Shown: piece after piece, positions 27,559 to 42,249 of the stretch | How the letters are laid out: each line of letters begins with the position of its first letter | Numbering within the stretch: the stretch's first letter is position 1 | Assembly (NCBI RefSeq): GCF_050948175.1 | Contig: NC_135204.1 | Span: 1,169,473-1,233,472, forward strand | Origin: Xylocopa sonorina | Lineage: Eukaryota; Arthropoda; Insecta; Hymenoptera; Apidae | Direction of reading: 5' to 3' | Length of the DNA stretch: 64,000 bases | Translations under genes and position numbers: made by a program | The notes under the pieces: model-generated | Seen by the model: the letters and a program-made list of their open reading frames with translations, nothing else | Databases searched by the model: none | Told to the model about the DNA's origin: nothing

Positions 27559-27575
27559 CATATCTTCAAGATATG
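27559..27575. repeat. Perfect palindrome, 8-bp arms with single central base
   Basis: CATATCTT-C-AAGATATG is perfectly symmetric. It lies in AT-rich noncoding DNA about 200 bases before the (GA)/(GATA) microsatellite. It could bind a dimeric protein, but nothing nearby indicates which one. Confidence 0.4.
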
Positions 27576-27764
27576 TCTTGAACATTTCCAATGACGAGGT
27601 TATGCACCGTAGAGTTAAATGTTGGTATCTGACCGTTGCAACATTGTACGCGTTGAATACCGGCTGATTTGCACAAGCCAGTCATTAGACATGCTTCTGA
27701 CACGCTGATTATATGCACTTCCCGTGGCAACGTTATTACCCTCGATTTTTTCATGTTAAACTAC

Positions 27765-27797
27765 AGAGAGAGATAGATAGAGATAGAGATAGAGATA

Positions 27798-27846
<49 letters not shown>

Positions 27847-27848
27847 AG
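27765..27848. repeat. (GA)n / (GATA)n compound microsatellite
   Basis: AG units, then AGAT and AGATAG units, then a long AG run ending in AGAAAG. The minus-strand frame reading Leu-Ser and Leu-Tyr repeats is an artefact. Confidence 0.95.
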
Positions 27849-28293
27849 CTCAATCATCCAATTGCCTATCCCGTATAGGCGTCTAATTAAGGAAACTTGT
27901 AATCTTGATAAATTTTCCGGCTCTACGGTTTTTATGTGTTTGTACAAAACTGCGTAACATTACGCGATGTGTCTGTACAGAACCGTAATGAAGCCGCGAA
28001 TGAGTTGGTGAGACTATTTATAAAGGCTGCCTACGGCGTTCCATAATTCGAAGAAAGTGTGTGAAAATTCTTACACTCGACACGCGTTATTTATCCGTTA
28101 CACGCGAATATGGGGAAACGTCCAATTACATTGTTTTAATCGACGAGAGCAACGGCGCACTGAGATGACAAATTCCATGTCTCACAAACGCTTGCACCAA
28201 ACACTTTGAAATAATTTATTATCTTGTAACACATCTCGAGTCGATTCGCACCTCAATTCTTTGATCCATCCTTGATCCTATTGAACGCAGTTA

Positions 28294-28335
28294 CGTTCCA
28301 CGATAACAGAAAACGGCCGTTCCACCGAAAACGGC
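28294..28335 (+). repeat. Imperfect tandem duplication
   Basis: The unit CGTTCCAC(n)GAAAACGGC occurs twice head to tail. The first copy is 24 bases and the second 18; they differ by a small indel between the two conserved blocks. The junction creates the palindrome ACGGCCGT. Polymerase slippage is the simplest origin. Confidence 0.5.
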
Positions 28336-30486
28336 CTATACGCCACGAAGATCGTCGCGTTGCGTTTTTTATCGCGGTCATCAACAGTTATAATTATCCT
28401 CGGAGCGGGAGGTTCGTCCGTTCCCCGACACTGTGTCCTCTTCTACGTACCGCGAGAATCTTTCGCGTTAGGTCAGCGGTGTTGCGACCAATTTGCGTAC
28501 TTCTATTATATAAATGCAGGTACCGATGGCGTGTACCGGCGTTCGAGCGGCCGGTAAATGTTCCTAGGCGTCCCGTATCATACATAATGTATGAGCCTGT
28601 ACGCGGTCCGTTTCTTCCTTGTTTCCCTTCCTTACACCAGTTTCACCGGATCTCGCGGTGACTCCATTACCCCCCTTTGCCCGCGCGAACATTGGCCTCG
28701 CTAATTAAGAAGCCGGTGAATTTACCTAGCGACGTATAAACCCTATGAGCATTCCGCGCCTATCGGATTGTCCTGCTGCACGTTCTTTCTTACCGATAGC
28801 CGTTCCTCCCCACTTGTTCACAAGTCTTTTTTTTCGGCGAGCGGCAACGAAAATGGTGGAAGCAGCTTGATACGTGTAGTCGAAGCCGTGTTCAGAGCGT
28901 AATTAATACGGCTAGTGAAATCGTGGGGGTAATAAGGCGATGAGCGAATGGGATAGTGAATTCCTCGTGAATATCGAGGTTGATTATAGGTGTTGTAGTT
29001 AATTGGGAATCGTGAATCGAATCATTCTTTTTCGATAGTTGAGACTGGTTAATTAGAAAAGATTGAATTGGGACTTATTATTGGTCTTGTTACGAAAATT
29101 TGTCAAGGCGCTGGTTTGAATCAAACTGTAATCGAGATATTGGACACTAGTGCGACAACAATAAAATAATATACATCCAAAAGTAGTTTGCTGAAAAAAT
29201 TATGTAGAAATGTACAAAATGTTTTCTAACGGTCAAGGTAGTTTGGTAGAATTTTTAAAGGCTAAGCAAAGGTGTGTCAATTTGCAAATGAAAAAGTCCA
29301 AAAGGGGAGAGAAATCGCAAACAAAGTTGCACGCGAGGCGTTCCAGATGTCTCAACGCCCCGTGACGATGATAAAGTGCCGATAATAACGCGACTAAAGT
29401 AATCGGGAAGTCGACCCGATTCGCAGCGACGCGACTCTGTCCCCACCGCGAATAAGATAAATTTCTCGAGACGGCTAATGACGTTTCTTGCCCCGCGAAT
29501 TCATCTTATAAGGGCGTTCTTTGTCGGGGTGTTACAAGCCATCAGCGCCGCGAGGAGGAACGAGCTCGACGCGTGTTTGCATAAATATGCATGCGACCGT
29601 CCGGTGGCTGTTGTAACTCTTGCTCCTTCTGGTTTTTGTTAACATGCGAACCATCTTAAAAATGTATCGGTCTTACGTCTCGATATATCACCGGTTATGA
29701 CGAGATACACAAATAAATTCAACGGTTACGCTGTCGCCGTCGAAAAGGAATACATAAATATCTGTTGCGCGAGACTTTGCAATTAGGAATGTACGCCTAT
29801 TTCTAGCACTCTTCCCTTTTTAGTGTGTAGACACATTGAACATGAAAAAGTATCCCAGGAGAAACGAAAGCGTTCTCGAGCATAATTACCAAAGAAACTA
29901 CAGATTTCGGTATAACACTTTTAAACATAATCTTATCCACGACGAGAAGCGTGTCCACCGTTCTTCAGCTAGCAAAGGCATACTTCGCGATATGTAAATG
30001 GCGGCAGATTCATCGCGGATGTATCGACACGCGGTGACGGTACACGTTCATTCTGGCCAACTCGAAGGTCGACGGGGCACGTTGTCGCGCGAATTCGTGC
30101 GGATCGGTCCAAGAATTTCCAGAGAAGCTTCGTATGCATATACATGCGCGACCGTTGCGTACACGACGACGTTGGTAGACGTCGGATAGGAAGTAACTAC
30201 CAATTAGCGCGAACTCCCAGCGGTGGAAACCCGAGTGCACCAATCGCCTCCGCTTGGATTGCCAAGCGGTCATTGGACTCACTTTTCATTGCGCGGCTGG
30301 ATCCGTGCGATTCGGCGTTTCACAGGGTTCGCGCAGAATGGAAAAGCGCGGCTTCTCGCACGGAATTCCAAAATTCCGCATAAAGAATTTCGTGGGCATG
30401 CAAGTTGGAGAAATGTTAAGAGTTTCTGGTTCGATTGACTCGTTTAGATTTTTCGACGAACGTCGCGATGTACAATCGTTTTCTCC

Positions 30487-30536
30487 GTGTGCGTGCGTGT
30501 GTGTCTGTGAATGTATCGGATTGTATCGGAATGTAT
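30487..30536. repeat. GT-rich microsatellite followed by decamer tandem
   Basis: GTGTGCGTGCGTGTGTGTCTGTG is in effect a short GT repeat (30487-30509). It is followed by TGTATCGGA(T/A) repeated twice plus a partial third copy (30512-30536). Confidence 0.7.
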
Positions 30537-32303
30537 TTTTGAATGTCGATAAACGACTCGATAGATCTTCAGCATCATCCCCATCAATATTCGAGTCTGT
30601 CTTCGACGAATGGTTAAATTCTCACTGAAAAAGCGTTTGTTCGCGTCACCCACCCCTCAATGGGAAGCCGCGCAGCTGTTTCGAGCGGCATCGAAAAAGC
30701 GTCCAGGGAGAAATCGTCGTCGATATAGCAAGGACACGCGCTACTGCCTTACAGGGAACGCACCAGATGCGTACAGAATTCGTGCGATTGAGGGTGATAC
30801 AGTAACGAACCGTGTTCGTGATCCACGGTGATAGAGTTTACGGTATATGGAATTTCGTGGCGGTTGCGTGTCCGTCCCGCATTTTTCTCCGATCGTTGTT
30901 ATGCTATACTCCAATTTTCGTTTATTTCCAATCACTGAACAGCGTGTAATTTACGTCGCCGCTTAATTTAGAGGCCGTTTGATCGTGTTCTGACCGCGTT
31001 AATTGAATTTGGCGGCCGCGATCGATCTTTGACAGAAGCGAGATCGGATGCCACCGGGCTAGGGGTCAATGCAATTTTGTTCGTGCACGAACGGATCTCT
31101 AATTATGAATCTTCCGCTCTGTTCAATTAACAGGAAACCGTCGATTTGGGCGCGATTCCACGTTCGCGTTGCCCACGAGGGTCGCGTTTCCCAGTCCCAA
31201 TCCAGTGAAAGTTGCTCCTCTATCGTTGATTCCAGAGGGAATCAATCATTCAGGGATCCGGTTCTGGAATGAACGGTGGTAAACGTAGGAACGAGTTCGC
31301 GGTGCATACAGTTATATTAGTTATATTATAGAATTGGATGAATTATTTATGAATTCTTATTCCGTGCTTCTGAAATACCCCTTCGTAGGTATTCGTGGTG
31401 CGTCGACTCCTCTCGATTTCACCGTAATGAAAAATTCAACCTCGTTTTCGTTGCGATTAACGACGGGAACTGCTTACTACCATCGAGGAAATGAAATTTT
31501 ATACGATCGTTCCGTTCACGTGTCTTTTCCCACGGAACACGATCCGCATCTCAATATGGCCTACTCGCCCCAAAAGTAGAACGCCGCGTTTGCGCTCACA
31601 GAGGGTTACAACACGTGCAGCCGTCTGGTACAGTGTGTAAGGAGATAACGACGTTCCTGGAGGCAGATCGCGACTGAGATTTATCTGGTGCGAAGACCAG
31701 TGACGCTGTTTCCACCGGCTCCTCCCCCATAGCGGGCTCCGGTGAATTCTGAATGCGAGCAGGCGCGCGCGGTTGAGAAGCTGGCAGGAAAAAAAGGGAA
31801 TGGCTACGCGAGTAGCGAGCGCGTGAAGGAAACAGAATCGACACGATTCGGATCAGAATTTAGGCTGCATTTGTGTCACCGCCATCGCCGTCGCTCGAGA
31901 TTTACGAATTCACGTTAGATCTACCACCTGAATCCCTGCATTCGAGAGTAGTAGAACATCGATACAGCATCAGGCGCATGGTTTTGTGTTCACGAACAAA
32001 AGCTTGAAAATTATACGAAGCACGAGGAGAATGAATGGTAATTTTGTAGCTTTGGTGAATGTTATTTGTCAGATTACTTTTCACCGTTTACCAAGAATTA
32101 TTTACTAGGCAAATCCTTGCTAAAGGTAGAGTAAAAACGGAACTTTGAATGACGGTTTTACACGAACACAATTCTCATGCGACATCAGTCTTCCAACGGC
32201 AAAGACGCGTTTTCTAAGTAGTAAAGAACAATGAACGGGTCTCGCATCGGCGAAAACGGATAATTCCTAGGCGAACCAGGACAATGAATAATTCGTGAAA
32301 TTA

Positions 32304-32320
32304 CGCGCTGTCGCAGCGCG
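32304..32320. repeat. GC-rich perfect hairpin, 7-bp stem
   Basis: CGCGCTG, loop TCG, CAGCGCG. The short stable stem stands in otherwise mixed-composition noncoding sequence. Confidence 0.4.
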
Positions 32321-35300
32321 AAACGAACGGACATGTAAAGCTGATAAATTTCCGTTCGTACGCAAAATAATCGCCGTGATATACGAGCCACGATATTCGT
32401 AATTTCGCGACGGCAATTTACTGATAGCTGTATTCTCCAGAAAGCTACTCGCGGACAGGCGAAATATTGCGCACGCCTCTACCTGCGTCGCTATGTAAAT
32501 GCGGATCCGCGCGTTGTTATTCCCAATTGAGCAGGGAGAGCACGGTCAGCCTCGGTGGAAATTGCTGCAAACGGTCAACGGTTCCCGGAGGGTAGGACGC
32601 GTCGCGGGAAATGTTGCGCGCCCCTTCGTCGGCCGCTGCCGTGATCGGGATCGTACATTTCGTTGAAACTAATGTCTTAATCCAGGGAAACATTATATGC
32701 GCATTATCGTTGTGGGGAGGGGCCTACTCGCTAGGCGAGATCAGCGTGTACTGTCGTCATTATACACGCTGCCATTTGCAAATTTGTCTTTTTGAATGCA
32801 TGTGTGCTTTCTCAGTCGATAACCTATCATCATCCCTCTTCCATGAGGCGAGTCAATACGCAGGATACGACGTGCATGATACGTGGTTTGAATAGGCCCG
32901 TGTTTTTAATACGAACGTTCCAAAGTGTGGAAAGGAGCAATTACATTATTGGGAGTAAATTGTTGCACGAGTTGTCATTCTAGTCTTTTACTCAATTTTC
33001 TGAAATGGTCTTTAAAATGGTGTTCGCGTTTTTGCAATGGTTACGTCTCTGTCTTATAATGGCAATTTTACAGGTGCATAGAAGATAAATATTCCGTCGA
33101 TTCGTACGCGAATGAAAATTGTAACATCGATCATTTATGGCGGCCAACTTAATTTATGTGAATTAATGTGCTGCCTTAACGGAAGTAGGAATATTTCTAA
33201 CAACGTAGTAAGGAAACTACTTGACAAAAACGTTTCTACAGTTTGTCTCGAAACTTTCTTGAAAGGAAGACAGGGAATCTTTTTCTCGATCGGATAAGTG
33301 TACACCGACGGAAACTGGTATTTCATCATAATTTGCGTAGCGCAAAGGCGAAGAACGAAGTGTAACAAAAATTAAAATCACCAGGCACAATTTTTCTTGT
33401 GCGTACACACTGTAATTACACGCTGTTCCGTTTTAATAGAAGTAATTCTCGAAAAAAGGCTCAAGCAAGGGGAGGGTGTGTGGCAGTTGCTCCCGTTAAA
33501 AGTTGGTGTTTAAACGGACGAAATCGCATAGAGGAAACTCTCGTGGTGTATAGAAACGGAGGCCGTCGCGAACGGTGGATTCATTTCACTCGAGTATCGT
33601 GATTAATATATGTAAAATGACGCTATTATCGTGGGCAGAGGCGCACGGTGTCATTCCTTGTAAGACTTCGTTCGGGTTTCGAGGCGTTCGACACGTTCAG
33701 CCGTAATTTCCATCGAGCGGAGAGACTCGTCGTTTTCGCAATTTCATGGCGTGTTAGGGTCGATCGTGGCCCACAGGCATGGGATTTCGTTGCGCGGCAG
33801 GGCAATACGTACGTAGGTATGTGTACGGGATACGTGTACGAGAAAATTCGAAGCGATCGTCGGACGAGAAACCGCCATTAAGCGACCGCGGTTTCCGCTA
33901 ATCGAGTCGTTTCTCCGTTGTAACGTGGGTGGTTTGGTACACGTAGCGGCGCTCGCAAACGCTCGAGACCTCGAGACAGCCTATAACGATGTTTGTGCAA
34001 GATGATTTACGGAGATCGGGATGCGTTCTCCACGCCACGCTTTAAACAATAAGCTTTCGAATCTTATCTGGCCATTGTGCATGAGTTTTATTACGGGGAA
34101 TCGGTTGGATTCGTTGGGGATGGGAGGGGCGTCGGGTTAAGTGCAACCTCGCATCCTATGCAAGGTGAGTCTTAATTATATGATACAGGGGTGTATAAAG
34201 ACAGGACGGGAATAAAGGGAATGAAATATTATTACACGAAGAGCTGGCAAATTTAAGGATACGTATGGATGACACGTCGTGAACAATGGCCAGATGTAAC
34301 GTGTTCTTTCTTCTGTTGCGAATTAAGAATGCGAAACCTACGGTTATTGTTTTCATTTGCAGAGAACCGAATTGAAGAAATTACGATGGTTAATTCTGTT
34401 ACGATCTTCTGTAACGTATTCGTAGGTGTCCAACGAGTTCTATAATTTACACAAAATGAAAATATCGAAATCTAGATTAAATAGGTTAATGCAATTCGTT
34501 AAAAGAACTGAATCCATACGAAATTATTTTACACATGAGACGAATTTAGGAAATTATTTTATTCGCTGATTTTGAGAAAACTGTTCCTCTTGATTTATGT
34601 CAAACATCTGTCCTCTAGCAAGTGTCGTCACTCTATGTCGCATTGAACTGCCTCGCGTCACACGCAGCATACACGCACACACTACATTCTCCTAAAAGAA
34701 TTTGTAATAGAAATTTAAAAATTTGAGTTACACCACGAGCAAATCGATCATAAAGGGGTGAAGCAGAAAGCTGTGGAAAGCAGAATTACGTGCGTTGTCA
34801 GAGTCCGATTACCATAGAGGGAGGAAGGTCACGAGGAGAGACGAGGGGTCTCGCTTCGTCTGTTGTTTCACGCGGGTAACGATTCTCGAGATCTCATTTA
34901 CGGTACAAATTAGTCGTAGGCCGGTCCTCGGTCCTTAATAGTCCGCCGGCACGCAGAGGCTAGGCTTTAATGAAGACCGCGCTTTGTCCGCGCTGCGAAG
35001 CGTGCTGCTGTGACGCCGCGTTCGCACCGATCCGCTCGCGTCGCGGCCGTATTTCCTCGCGGGGCTCACGCTGAATGCGAGTTAAACGAAGATTTATGCC
35101 GCGCCGCGTAAATATAAACAACAATATGCAATCTCCGCCTCATTGTCCAACGCGAGAGCACGGGCAATGCCGGCTAATAAGCGGACGCGTCCCGCTTTCA
35201 CGCACGCTCGCGCGTCGCGAGTCTTTCCGCGGGACTAATTGACCGAACGCGCCCGGGACAACTTGGTAGAGAGACTTCTTTTGTGTATCCTCGAGTTTCT

Positions 35301-38276
35301 TCGTATCGAAGATGTTAATATTGCGTTCAGTTCGATCAGTCGAAAAAACATCAGTTGGAATAACCTGACTTCAACTATCCGATGATTAAGTTTTCGACAG
35401 TGTTTCACAATAAGAGGATTATGTTACTTGAATTTTTGCGTAGCGAGATTTCTACGAGTAACGAGTTTTTAGAATCTATAGGGATATGTTTGAGGACAAA
35501 GTTGAACGACGACACCGAGATTATATGGTGAATATTCGCGAAGTTGGTACCGGAGGACGTAGGAATAAATCTAATCAACATCAAGAGGCAGAAATTGAAT
35601 TCCAGTTCCTGGGTCTCTAAAGGTCACCCTGTAATTCTGTACCAAACTTGTCTTTTGTAGCAAAGTCCGCGAGAAACTAGTAGAAACGTGGTCCCGATGA
35701 CCGTTGCGGAATAAAAATTCCATTCGAGGTTGAATCCACGAGCCAAGAAATTAATGAAGAACCCCTAATCCATCAACACGCCTATTCGCGGATCCGCTTC
35801 AATCATAATCAAGCCTCTTATCCTGCCGCCGACGGTTCATAAAACACCTCGTGCAATCCGTTTCTCCTAACTATCTGAAACGCGGCGAACGAGAAGAACA
35901 GCGAACCGGAGAGGCCGAAAATAAAAGAGAAGGCGAAACAGAAAGGGTAGAAAATGACACGCCGGTGTATTTCGTCAGCGGGGACGCGTTTCGTCTCGCC
36001 TCGGAGGTTTCTCGGGCGAAATTTCAGCGAGCGCGTAATGCGCGCGCCTACTAAATGAGCCGGTTTTAATGAATTTGCTTGTCCGCGGCGTACGCAACGG
36101 CTACTCCGTGCACGTGTAGGGCCTGGCGTACGTGTAGTCGCCTCGGAAGACTAATCGACCGGGGCGTAACGAGCCACCGAGCGACGATCCCTCCTTCTAC
36201 GTGGAGGAAAGCTGTCCTCTCTTCGCGCCGCGAGCCGGCATCGTTTTTTGCGAGCGCGCTTTGGAAATTTGTCTGTCGCTGCTTTAATACGCCGGCTGTC
36301 ACGCGAGTCGACGCTCATCCATCCAGAGTACTTCTGGCAGGTACGCGCCCATCCCCTGCTTTCCTCTCTGGTATCGGTTTAATTCGCCGATTCCCACGTA
36401 CGATCTCGCCGACTCTGATTCCTCTCGAAACGTTCGGCTCGCGGTGCTCGGAAAGTTTACCGTTTTATCGGTACGATGAGTATTTTTGAAATCACTCTGT
36501 TGAGAAAAAATAAATGCGGTAGACATCGTAGAAATGAAACGTAGACCCTAATAGAGAGAACGTCCCACGCTCGCCCCGTATACCTTCCTTAGAGTTATAG
36601 GTTCGGTTAATCAACGTTCAATCTGGTAACGTAAAATATTTTTATTGCTAGAGACGGAGATAGATGAATGAGCGAAAATGCAAAGAGGCATGCGTTCGAG
36701 TCAACGTGAAAGTTCTGATTCGCGATCCCACTGCTGGATCATCAGATGTTCAATCAATTTGGATTTTCTCAATTAACGAAGATTCCTCTATTCCATTACG
36801 TCTATTTTACTCCTGTCCATACGTTTTGTTCGCGAGATAGGTTTCGGAATGACACGACCGTTAGGTTTTCGTTAAGGATCATGCGTTGATTGTGATCGCT
36901 GCCTGCACTGAATTTACTTACCGATTAGACGTATCGATTCAATAAAAATCTCGCGGGTCTTTTTACGTTCTACGTGTATTGCGCTAGAGGACGTGTAAGA
37001 TGAGATTCATCATCGCCGCAAATGAACGGAGATAAATACGAAGATTCTGACTAAAAAGAGTTTTACCTCCGAACCAATAATTTCGATCCAAATTAAAACG
37101 ATGCGTTGCATCGAATATTGTACCGAATACAATCAATACAATTACGTATTAGTTCCATTGAATGCACCACGTGCAGACAGCCTATCGTCAGTCTCTGATA
37201 TAACTATCTCATCGTTGCTAGAACAAAATAGGCTCGCGCAATTTCAACATTTCTACATAAATTTATAAGGTATCAGACGATGTTGTTACAAACTCGCGAA
37301 ATTCGAGGGAGCCCCGGAAGCCTGTAATCCATGAGTAGACGTCGCTCAGGATCACAATGTTCCACTGTCACACGAACGTGTTTGTTTTCGAATAATTACA
37401 CGCCAGGATCGAACCTACGTACCCGTTGCCGTCTGGTGTACGCGCGCGTTCACGATTTTCATCTTGTAATTACGAACTATCTCGCGGTTCGACGATCGTA
37501 CATCATTTACGCGGAACCCTATGATCATGGCGTTTAGAAGGGTGCCGGGTAAGCGCATTCGTGATGCGAGAAGAGACCAGGAGAACGCGCATCTAATACC
37601 CGGTAATAACATGTCAGCAATCGAACTGTCGTCGAGAGTGTTTCGCTCGTTTCATAGAATGAAATTTCTTTACCAGAAAATCGGTACCTCGAAAATCCAG
37701 GAATGTCGTTCGAAGGTTGTTGTACTTACTATGTCCTCCATGCTGCGATTTCCAGCGTGCATTAATCCGGGATTCGTAGAGCTTCTCACGGCCGGTGCGC
37801 GAATCAGGAGAGTTTAAACGCACGCGCGCGTTACTGGACGATTGCCTCTCCCCTATCGTTTCGTTCGGTTAATCACGAGTTCTTCTTTTGCACCGGAAAT
37901 CGAGTTACACGTGTCATTCCTGGTTCCATCGTCCGAAAGACGATCACTTTCCATCGAACTTGTCACCACGTTCAAATCCAGTCGAAACCTGCCTTACCTC
38001 CGAATGCATCGATCTTCTTTCTATTGTTCGATTATAACATCGTTACCAGAGACTATCGAGAGTTGTTACGTGCGATAATAGACGTTATCTTGCCGATCAC
38101 TGGTAAATAATTATACTTGGCTGAATACAGATTCGCCAGTCGGAGCTGCTTTTCGTAACCGGAGATCGAGTATGTATCGAGTCTATTTATGTATTATATA
38201 CACCGCGGAAAAAGCTGGCATAAGAACACGTACAAGCGCATCCCCGCGATCTCACCGTAAGATCGCCGCGAGGATC

Positions 38277-38301
38277 GTCGTCACCGGTACACGGTGACGA
38301 C
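38277..38301. repeat. Perfect hairpin, 10-bp stem, 5-base loop
   Basis: GTCGTCACCG, loop GTACA, CGGTGACGAC. This is one of the two longest uninterrupted short-loop stems I found in the window. It sits at the left edge of a CG-rich block (about 38.2-39.2 kb), where a promoter or 5' exon could lie, but no gene is identified. Confidence 0.5.
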
Positions 38302-41300
38302 AACAACAGTCAGGGTGGTCTGCGACGCGCGACATCCTCGTACCGGTCGTCGAAGTCTCCGCGTGTCTCGCTACACGGTCTCGCCTGCGCCAACTGATTC
38401 TCACCTTCTTCGTTTCGTTCTTCGCTTACTTTCCTGCTGATCCGCTGTCAACGATTCGGAAGTTACTCGTCGATTCGACCGCGACGACACGTGAAAAATC
38501 GTCGAACGTCTCTCTCATCGATTTCTGTCGAATTCACCGGTGTCACCATCGATCGAACAGATCGGGCCCCGTTTTTTTATCGTGTCCCGGCGTGGCGGCA
38601 CGTCCTGCGAGCCACCGGAATCAAGGGACCACACACGGCCGTGGAAGGGTTCGTAGAACGTGCACGGCGATCGGGATCGCGTACGCGAGAGTCGAGCGTG
38701 GAACGAAGCACGAAGGACGAGTAACGGATGCAATGAACGCGCCAAGAACCAACCGTTCGCCGGCTCGGGCTGAATCTCACTGACTCGGTTGTTGCGCTGC
38801 CCGCCAGGCTCTCTGGCTGCGACGTGTTGCGCCCGTGGGAGAGCGACAGAGAGGCACACAGGGAACGAAAGAGCGACGGAGACACAGACCGATACTAGCA
38901 GAAGGGGGATTTCAGGCCCTTCCATCGAGCCCCTTCCATGGGTTGGGGCCTACCGGGTGCCTACGGCACTTTGACCATTATCTCTGTTGGCCAGCGCCGC
39001 CCTACGCCACGGACGACCGACGGGGTAGACGCTCCGAGGGCTTTATTATATTTACGAGGCGTTATCAAGCCAATCCAACAATATTGATTCCGCGCCGCGG
39101 AGAGATCGGCCATCTTAAAAAACGTCCAGTCCACGGACCTCCTTCGGTTACGCGCTTCCTCACTACCGGAGGGGGCTCGTGACCCTCGCACCCTTTCATT
39201 CTTGTTCCTTTTACCGACTATGCCACTTCCAGGGATTAGCGTAACGGTATTCGAGATCGAAGAATTATACTGAATCGGAATAAGGAAAAGACATAGTTTT
39301 TTGTCCACGCGTTGCGCCGCTGTTAAGATAGACGTCCGTCGTTGAAGCCGTGCGCGCAAGCTTCTCTCGGCCTGCTAAGTACACGATGTTAAAAGTCTAT
39401 AAGGTATAGAACCATCTTAGCGGTATAATGTAACATAATAGTATCATCACCCGTGTAGAAAAGACCGCTGTTCCCAGGACAAAATGATTATGTAAGGCGA
39501 AAAGTTAGCAGTTACTGACGTTGCTACTGTACGCTGAAGATCAGTGATGGAAATTGGTACCACGAGAAGTGAATTCTCTGCCCGACGGTCTCGATGCGCT
39601 CTTTTCACTAGAGCATCAGAGAGCGGACTTATGCGGGTTTTCGTTTATACAGATTCTTCTTGATTCGTCGCGACACGCGAGTTATGGGGGTGACCTTGTC
39701 CGCGCCGGAGGAGGTCTCTTCAGATAGGTTCGGATAGCGACGCTGCTCGCTGGGCGTAAGTGAGACGTTTTCGATTCCATGGCGGCGGAAGTTCTGGAAC
39801 GTACGTATGTATAATAATTATTTATTTTTCGTCCGGTTAGCTTCGGTTCTTCTTCATTTCTAATCTCTTCTACCATCCCCACGATTCGGCCAGGATGACC
39901 TCTTCTGTCGTAGCCGGAATAAAAACGAGTTTCTCGTATGAATTAGATGTCCTTTTGAAGTATTGCGCCGGCCCGTACCTGACATACCGCCGGGGTCATT
40001 GTCTTTATAATCCCAGTTCTCGTTTCACCACCGATAATATTATACCGGTGATTTAGGTGAACTCTATTACGCTGTTCCTTTGGTATACATAGAGTCTGCT
40101 TCGCGTCGGCGTCACTCTTTCAATCACTATCAATTTCAAATAATCCATTCATATATTTATACGTGTATCTTCTCAGCCGTATCCTCTGTAGTGTCATCAA
40201 AACTCTTTACCTGAGATAATTTTTTGTGTTTCTCCGCTATCTTATTTTGTACGGTTATTCCAAGCATTTTATAAATTCCAAAACTCATATAGATGCGAAA
40301 AATGGGAATTATTTAGTAGATCAGCAGTCGTAAGAGACAGTCGAATGCCTTTTGCTTTTATAACGTTCGTTTATGCCTTTGTATTCGTATCTATTTTTAA
40401 ATGATGTCGTTTATATTAAGATTATGACCGAATCAAGTTAGACGATCCCTTCCCCTCGAGTGTCTTGAGATAGTCTTAGAGATTACAAATAATCCTACAT
40501 ACAGTAAAAGGCTGATTAACAGCTATACGCTGTACTACCTAATATAAAACGATTCCATCCCATAGGCGCTTAGACTTGCATATGCGAACACCGTTACCAC
40601 GTTTGCATCAGATTGAATGGAAGATGATTTTTATCAGAAGCGAATAGCATCGTCAAAGAATACGAGAGCGTGAACGGTAGGCATCGAGAGCCACGAGTAG
40701 CGTCACGGGTATCTCGGCGGTGTAATAATCGCAGCAAAAAGGCGCGCGAACTGGTTACGGACGCGTCTCCAACGGGAACGGACTCCTCGTGGTCTGGCCT
40801 GTGTTCAAGTGTGCACGTGGGTGCGCGGGCGGGCCGCGTAACAGCTGATCGCCGCCGTTGATCGGAGCGACCGAGCAGGAAGCCGCGGACGTCCTCGTGA
40901 CCGCGTCCATTTGTACGCGCGCCACCTTGGAATCTCACCCGTATTAGATTCAAACGGAACGATAACGATACCGCATATCTCGGTCATCCTCCCACTCGTG
41001 TTTAGATTCCACTTTGGTTCAGTAGATACCTGACTGTCTCTTCTGCCTTTGCTTCTAGTTTCGATACTTTTTGGTTAGCAATTTTATTCCTACGTGATAT
41101 TATGCTCTATTAATCTTGCAAGTATCATCGAGAAGCTTTTAGTATTTAATATCTTCGGTTAATGTAGAAAATAATACATACATCGCGCGATACGAAGCGA
41201 GACACTGAAGCTTATCAGGTCTACAAGATTTGTACGTTAAACATTAAAGTTTATATAATCGTGCGGATTAATTACGCGTTCGTGAATAAGTATTCGAGCG

Positions 41301-42249
41301 TGGTTTCGACACGGTTGTTACGACGCGGCTTGTTAAATCGTTCATGGGCGAATTACGCGACAGAGTGAAGGAAAAACACCGGAGATAAAAAGCCAGTCGA
41401 GTATTGCTTATTCATATTGCGATTTACGCGTGGATTATTTCCAGTGTCCAATCGCCGACGCGTTATTGCGTATCCCCCCGTAACGATACTAATCGACGTA
41501 AAAAGACCGAAGGACATTAATGAACGGCATAAATACCGATACCGTTATTCGATTTAGCAACCGCATTCTCCGATACATCGATCGTTAAGTATCCTCTTAG
41601 AGGCCCGTACCGTTTCATACAAATTCAATGGCTGCAATAGTCACCAACGCGTAGCGATCGTCTGCCTGTTTACGGCGCCTCGATGAAGAAAAACAAGAAT
41701 CCTCGGTCCTCTATTATAGTAAAACGTAGACGTAAAAGCTCTTGGGACGAATAAGCAGAAAGTATCCTCGACGCGAAAACGTTCGATTCAATATTGATTC
41801 TAAAGGAATCGGCAATTTCTAAAGAGTTATCAATTCCTATGCAATCCTCGAAGGATAAGCTACACAAATTTTTTAAATGTTCGCTAACGATCATAGTTTC
41901 ACCCAACTTATAGCGTTTGATGCAGCGAAAGAATACTGAATACAGTAGAACTTTAATATTATATAATTATTCATTGAAATTTCGCTCCGCTGAACGAAGT
42001 TCTGGCACACTCGACGTACAAGCGTCGCGTGAAAGCTGAGCGTAAGAATAGTAGAGTCCTCCGTTCTATAATCCCTGTGAAAGCGCGCGCTGGTTGCGTG
42101 CCCACGGAAGGTAAGGGAGGCGACTTGATGAACTTGCCTCGTGAATCACCTCGCCTATAAAAATCAGCGACGATGCGCGAGAGATAATAGCGGGGAGGAG
42201 CGGTAACAACAGGTTTACGCTTATATACGCACGTAGACCGGCCCTGGCG

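Larger units (their letters stand above)
26587..42249. other. Noncoding tract (intron or intergenic)
   Basis: The tract holds mixed AT-rich and CG-rich DNA with the short hairpins and microsatellites listed separately. CG-rich blocks near 34.9-35.3, 36.0-36.4 and 38.2-39.2 kb might hold promoters or 5' exons. Splice-donor-like sequences occur on both strands at roughly chance frequency. No domain-bearing frame was found. Confidence 0.6.

Noticed and set aside
37390..37450. Minus-strand GGTTCGATCC, similar to a tRNA B box
   Set aside because: The flanking bases do not form a T-stem, and no matching A box or acceptor stem is found at the required distance.
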